From the NCBI GenBank assembly GCA_902490095.1, contig CABUCQ010000074.1:1-9974 (forward strand): a DNA stretch of 9,974 bases, written 5' to 3'. The translations under genes were made by a program, and so were the position numbers. Source of the DNA: an uncultured Collinsella sp. (lineage in GTDB: Bacteria > Actinomycetota > Coriobacteriia > Coriobacteriales > Coriobacteriaceae). How positions within the stretch are numbered: the first letter of the stretch is position 1; each line of letters starts with the position of its first letter. This document shows, piece after piece, positions 6,776 to 9,974 of this stretch. Under the pieces are notes generated by a model. That model ran no database searches. It was not told the DNA's origin and saw nothing but the letters and a program-made list of their open reading frames with translations.

Positions 6776-7651
6776 GTGTCGTGGGTTGTTGCAGCGTTTG
6801 CATCGGCATTCTTTGCCGGCATCACATCAATTTTGGCCAAATGTGGCATCAAACACACCGATTCCGATGTTGCGACCGCCATCCGCACCTGCGTGGTGCT
6901 CGTCTTTGCTTGGATAATGGCGGGCATTTCCGGATCCATCGGAACCATTGGCAGCATCGCCGCCAAGTCTTGGCTGTTCCTCGTTCTCTCGGGACTTGCA
7001 ACCGGCGCTTCGTGGATCTGCTACTTTAAGGCGCTCAGCATTGGAGACGTCAATAAGATCGTGCCGGTCGACAAGATGAGCACCGTACTCGCCGCGCTGA
7101 TCGCTATTGTTCTCTTTGGCGAGACGAGCAATCTGGCCGTAAAGCTTATTGGGACGGCCGTAATCACCCTCGGCACGTTCCTGATGATTGAGAAGAGGCA
7201 GTCAGCTGGCGTGGACCAGAAGCAAGACCGGACCTGGCTCGTCTACGCCATCGGCGCCGCCGTTTTCGCGGCGCTCACGTCCATCCTTGCCAAGGTTGGC
7301 ATCGAAGGCGTCGAGTCTAACCTGGCAACGGCGATCCGTACCTGCGTGGTACTCGCCATGGCGTGGGGGATTGTGACGGCCAAGGGAAAGCTGGAGCAGG
7401 TCGCACGCGTTGACCGATATGAACTCACATTTCTCGCAGCATCGGGCATTGCGACCGGTGCATCGTGGCTGCTCTACTACTACGCGATTGCCGCCGGGCA
7501 GGTAAGCGTCGTGGTGCAGGTCGACAAGCTCTCGATCCTTGTTTCGGTACTGTTCGCGCGCCTGGCCTTCAACGAAAAGCTGTCACATCGAAACGCCGTC
7601 GGCCTCGCCCTCATCGTGCTGGGCACCGCCGCACTCGCAATTTGGAAGTAA
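6776..7651 (+). CDS. EamA-family (DMT superfamily) permease with two EamA domains
   Basis: A 291-residue membrane protein with about ten helices in two homologous halves (about 1-140 and 152-291) joined by a polar linker with EKRQSAGVDQKQDR. Such proteins export metabolites or amino acids; the substrate is not predictable here. The halves are unusually alike: TSILAKCGIKHTDSDVATAI in the first matches TSILAKVGIEGVESNLATAI in the second, and SGLATGASWICYFKALSIGD matches SGIATGASWLLYYYAIAAGQ. The length, two-domain form and small-residue-rich helices fit the COG2510-like branch. The start is GTG at 6776, with GAGGAGG (6759-6765) 10 nt upstream. It follows the ABC cassette on the same strand. Whether it is cotranscribed is unclear. 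Confidence 0.9.
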   Translation: MSWVVAAFASAFFAGITSILAKCGIKHTDSDVATAIRTCVVLVFAWIMAGISGSIGTIGSIAAKSWLFLVLSGLATGASWICYFKALSIGDVNKIVPVDKMSTVLAALIAIVLFGETSNLAVKLIGTAVITLGTFLMIEKRQSAGVDQKQDRTWLVYAIGAAVFAALTSILAKVGIEGVESNLATAIRTCVVLAMAWGIVTAKGKLEQVARVDRYELTFLAASGIATGASWLLYYYAIAAGQVSVVVQVDKLSILVSVLFARLAFNEKLSHRNAVGLALIVLGTAALAIWK

Positions 7652-7747
7652 GACGCAGGGAACGAGAGCCTCGGCGCACCCGTGGTCACAATCGACTGTC
7701 CGCCAATACATGACAAATGACATATCCCCTGCCCGCGCTCAACGTCT

Positions 7748-7753
7748 TACAAT
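7748..7753 (+). promoter_or_regulatory. possible -10 box (TACAAT) for the methyltransferase gene
   Basis: TACAAT followed by AGAGATG. A start near 7760 would give a leader of about 170 nt. There is no recognisable -35 at 16-18 bp. The rest of the gap from the EamA stop to here (7652-7747) shows no strong terminator or other feature. Confidence 0.4.
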
Positions 7754-7759
7754 AGAGAT

Positions 7760-7932
7760 GTCACGGGCCTTGGCCCAATTTCGATCATCCAAGGGGATGC
7801 CTTTTTGGTCATTGTTCTTTAGGGAACGGTCAATCGCATAGAACCATGGAAACGGCCGTCCAACGGCCGTGGTTTGTTGCGCCGTTCCGCCTCCGTCATC
7901 TGCCAATTTGCACCTGATAGGAAAGAACAATG
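7760..7932 (+). promoter_or_regulatory. structured mRNA leader of the methyltransferase gene, possible translational switch
   Basis: In order, possible helices are GGGC/GCCC (7765-7768 with 7773-7776), CATCC/GGATG (7786-7790 with 7795-7799) and a self-complementary pair ACGGCCGT (7852-7859 with 7863-7870, loop CCA) followed by GGTTTGTTG. GGAACGG (7823-7829) pairs with CCGTTCC (7882-7888) around that hairpin. Outside this, CATTGTTCTTT (7810-7820) is perfectly complementary to AAAGAACAATG (7922-7932), which contains the start codon and the bases just before it. All these long-range pairs are nested and compatible. A local hairpin GTTC/GAAC (7814-7817 with 7824-7827) would compete with both long helices and free the start. 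I do not recognise a known riboswitch class. Confidence 0.5.
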
Positions 7933-8667
7933 CAATCCCAGGAATCTCAATCCTTCCCGAAAGCCACCAGCTTCGACGCGACACTCGTACGCTCTAAAAT
8001 TATGGGGCCGAATCCCCTCAAGCTCTGCGAAGAGCTGCTTCGCGGCGCACGTATCCCCCGCGGCGCCCGCGTCTGCGACCTTGGGTCGGGCACCGGTATC
8101 ACCAGCGCCCTGCTTGCCCGCGAATACGGGTTTGACACCTACGCCGTCGATCTGTGGAGCGACCCCGAGGAGAACCGCGCGTTCTTCGATTCACTCGGTA
8201 TTCCCCGCAACACCATTCATCCTGTTAAAGCGGATGCCTCTCAGGGGCTGCCATTTGAGCATGACTTTTTTGATGCGGTCGTGAGCATCGACTCGTACAA
8301 CTACTATGGGCGTGACCCGCATTATCTGGGCGGGCGCTTGCTCCCCTACGTAAAGCAAGGTGGAATGCTCTACCTGAGCATCCCTGGCATGGTCCGCGAC
8401 TGCCACGACAATCTGCCCGATTGCCCGCTCAAATCTTGGACGCCTGAGCAGCTCGACTATATGCACGACATAGCCTGGTGGCGCGCCATGATCGAGCCGA
8501 CCGCCGGCGTCGAGACCGTCTCGATGCAGCCCATGCTCTGCACCAACGAGGCATGGGAAGACTGGCTCGCCTGCGATAACGAGTACGCAGCGGGCGACCG
8601 CGCCGCCGTTGAAGCGGGCGCGCTTGAATACCTCAACACCATCGCAATCGTGTTGAGGAAGCTCTAA
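7930..8667 (+). CDS. class I SAM-dependent methyltransferase
   Basis: A 245-residue cytoplasmic protein with a Rossmann-like methyltransferase fold. Motif I is RVCDLGSGTG (about 47-56), the acidic residue that binds the SAM ribose is Asp74 in YAVDLW, motif II/III VKADASQGLPFE lies at about 99-110, and motif IV FDAVVSIDSYNYYG at about 114-127. A YVKQGGMLYLSIPGM strand follows (motif VI-like). The N-terminal KIMGPNPLKLCEELL is typical of small-molecule methyltransferases often labelled cyclopropane-fatty-acid-synthase-like. The C-terminal part has several Trp (WTPEQL, WWRAMIEP, WEDWLACDNEYA) that may form the substrate lid. Substrate is unknown. AGGAAAG sits about 5 nt before the ATG, and the start region can be sequestered by its own leader. 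It is a single-gene unit ending in a strong terminator. Confidence 0.88.
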   Translation: MQSQESQSFPKATSFDATLVRSKIMGPNPLKLCEELLRGARIPRGARVCDLGSGTGITSALLAREYGFDTYAVDLWSDPEENRAFFDSLGIPRNTIHPVKADASQGLPFEHDFFDAVVSIDSYNYYGRDPHYLGGRLLPYVKQGGMLYLSIPGMVRDCHDNLPDCPLKSWTPEQLDYMHDIAWWRAMIEPTAGVETVSMQPMLCTNEAWEDWLACDNEYAAGDRAAVEAGALEYLNTIAIVLRKL

Positions 8668-8715
8668 ACAACAACCGCGCGAGACCGTAAACACACGGCC
8701 TCGCGCGGCTTGTTT
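8666..8715. terminator. bidirectional terminator between methyltransferase and EFR1 genes
   Basis: CCGCGCGAG (8675-8683) pairs with CTCGCGCGG (8700-8708) and an inner CCGT (8685-8688) with ACGG (8695-8698), loop AAACAC; one A-C mismatch interrupts the stem. AAACAACAA on the left and TTGTTTCTT on the right supply T-tracts in both directions. It lies between two convergent genes. Confidence 0.9.
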
Positions 8716-8751
8716 CTTACCATGAGCTTTTAGAGAGCAGGCACGCAGCCG

Positions 8752-9543
8752 TTACATCCTCACGCCGGGCTTGGAATGCTTGTACTGACCGTGGGCAGCC
8801 GTGCGTTTACCGCGTGAGATGGCAAACTTGGGACAGCAGTGCAGGCAACGGAGACAGGCGGCGCACTCCGGCTTTGCCCAGACGGGAAGCCCGTCACGCA
8901 TCTCAATTGCCGCCATGGGGCAGCGCTTGGCGCAGAGGCCGCAATCGATGCAGCGATCGGCATCGACGGCAAACTTGCTCGTCCGTTGCATGCGCGGCAG
9001 CCCAAACGCGTGATATGCGCACGATGCAAACAGGGGCACGCGATGGCGCATCATGTTGCCCGTACGCCGCGCCCGTACCGCTTCGACCACGGCATCAATC
9101 TGCGCCTCGGCAGCCTTGTTGATGCTCTCGACCTTTTGAGGATCTGACAGGTCGAAAACAGGCGTCCAGGTATCGGGCATCTTGACGCTCATCGCCGCGT
9201 CCAGCTCGAGCCCACGCTCGCGCAGCAAATCGCGGGCAAACTTCGCCGATTGGCCGGTCGTCGAACCGTACGTCGAGACATAGAACGTATAAGGTCGCCC
9301 GCCGTCCTTTGCGCCAGCGGCAATCGACAGGTCGGCAGTCTTTAAAAACTCTATCATTGGCGTCGGCAAGCCCCAGGCATACACCGGGGCAACAAATCCA
9401 AGCTGACAGGGCCCTCCCGCCAAGGCAAGACGAAGGGACTCGGCATCAAAGCGCTCAATCGACATGACCTTATCGCCCGTTGCCGCTGCAACACGGCGCG
9501 CCACATGCTCGCTGTTTCCCGTCGCGCTAAAGTACAGAATCAT
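8752..9543 (-). CDS. EFR1-type flavodoxin-ferredoxin fusion protein
   Basis: A 263-residue redox protein with an N-terminal flavodoxin-like FMN domain and a C-terminal bacterial ferredoxin domain. The FMN phosphate loop is FSATGNSEHVA (about 5-15). A second FMN-loop segment is FVAPVYAWGLPTPMIEFL (about 50-67), and STYGSTTG (90-97) precedes the third. The ferredoxin part has two complete CxxCxxCxxxCP motifs: Cys198/201/204/208 and Cys227/230/233/237, implying two [4Fe-4S] clusters. This matches the EFR1 family common in anaerobes, thought to move electrons between low-potential ferredoxin and flavin partners; its physiological partner is unknown. GGAGG (9555-9551) is 7 nt before the ATG. It begins 38 bp after the chloride-channel stop on the same strand with no terminator visible, so it may share that transcript. 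Confidence 0.93.
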   Translation of the reverse strand: MILYFSATGNSEHVARRVAAATGDKVMSIERFDAESLRLALAGGPCQLGFVAPVYAWGLPTPMIEFLKTADLSIAAGAKDGGRPYTFYVSTYGSTTGQSAKFARDLLRERGLELDAAMSVKMPDTWTPVFDLSDPQKVESINKAAEAQIDAVVEAVRARRTGNMMRHRVPLFASCAYHAFGLPRMQRTSKFAVDADRCIDCGLCAKRCPMAAIEMRDGLPVWAKPECAACLRCLHCCPKFAISRGKRTAAHGQYKHSKPGVRM

Positions 9544-9581
9544 TTCTTATCCTCCGAGCATTGTGCCGCGATAAAGCCGCG

Positions 9582-9974
9582 CTACTTGCGCAGTGACTTG
9601 GGCAACGGAATGCCGGCGGCGATGACGGCGGCGATGATCATGCAGACGATGCCCTTGAGCGGGAAGCACATGAGCAGCAGGCCCACGACCATGACGGGCT
9701 GGCGCATGACGGCGCCCATCGTCGAGGCCGTGCAGACGGCAACGCAAAAGACCGGATCGGCGCCGGTGAGGATGGCAAGGCCGTAGCCCAGGCTTACGCC
9801 CGAGAAGATAACCGGGAAGAAGTGACCGCCGCGCCAACCAAGGTTGATGAGGGCGGGCGTCAGCATGGCCTTAACAAGACCGGTCGCGATAAGCACGCCA
9901 GCGGGAATGGTCAGATAGGTTTCCATGAGCACGTCGGCCTGGGTCTCGCCGGCAAACATGGTATAGGGCAGGAC
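9582..9974 (-). CDS. CLC-family chloride channel/transporter, C-terminal part
   Basis: The reading frame runs off the window edge (upstream end missing), leaving 130 residues of a protein that normally has 400 or more. GWRGGHFFPVIFSGVSLGYG contains GHFFP, a fit to the CLC selectivity-filter motif GxFxP. It is followed by an ASTMGAVMRQPV segment like the helix O/P region and a final hydrophobic helix. LPYTMFAGETQ at the left edge resembles the CLC segment before helix L-M. CLC proteins conduct Cl-, or exchange Cl- or F- for H+. The tail lacks an obvious Tyr equivalent to the one in the last helix of E. coli ClcA (Tyr445), so the mechanism (channel, antiporter or fluoride type) cannot be set from this part. 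The EFR1 gene follows by 38 bp. Confidence 0.78.
   Translation of the reverse strand, partial: VLPYTMFAGETQADVLMETYLTIPAGVLIATGLVKAMLTPALINLGWRGGHFFPVIFSGVSLGYGLAILTGADPVFCVAVCTASTMGAVMRQPVMVVGLLLMCFPLKGIVCMIIAAVIAAGIPLPKSLRK

Noticed and set aside
7758..7841. Small 27-codon open frame in the methyltransferase leader
   Set aside because: Its ATG is at or before the predicted transcription start, it has no ribosome binding site, and structure explains this stretch better.

Overview
The window is high-GC bacterial DNA with compact genes, short gaps, clear Shine-Dalgarno sequences and some GTG starts. Gene content fits an anaerobic gut actinobacterium: release factor 3, a queuosine-precursor transporter, a flavodoxin/ferredoxin fusion and a YtrA-type GntR/ABC cassette. 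My best guess is class Coriobacteriia, perhaps Collinsella; this is an inference from composition and content, not from a marker gene.

Layout. Positions 1-209 hold the tail of an EamA-type permease. Uracil-DNA glycosylase (298-1023, +) converges on a two-gene minus-strand unit across a shared terminator (1038-1073). That unit is a queuosine-precursor transporter (1764-2486) followed 9 bp later by a short-chain dehydrogenase (1074-1754). Its leader has a good promoter and a candidate preQ1-I riboswitch ending in the Shine-Dalgarno. Peptide chain release factor 3 (2643-4256, -) lies upstream and ends in its own terminator.

The 470-bp gap 4257-4726 separates divergent prfC and gntR. It holds three inverted repeats in exact 80-bp register (4403-4617), which I cannot assign to any known element. 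It also holds a strong gntR promoter overlapped by a long dyad that looks like an autoregulatory operator. Downstream is a GntR regulator/ABC ATPase/ABC-2 permease operon (4727-6707), then a two-domain EamA permease (6776-7651) with strong internal duplication.

A SAM-dependent methyltransferase gene (7930-8667) has a leader of about 170 nt. It contains an 11-nt segment perfectly complementary to the start-codon region, nested around other helices, so it is a candidate translational switch. A bidirectional terminator (8666-8715) separates it from a convergent pair on the minus strand: a flavodoxin/2x[4Fe-4S] ferredoxin fusion (8752-9543), downstream of the C-terminal part of a CLC-type chloride channel (9582 to the window end).

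The most interesting signals are non-coding: the 80-bp palindrome array, the methyltransferase leader and the putative preQ1 switch controlling both transporter and dehydrogenase.
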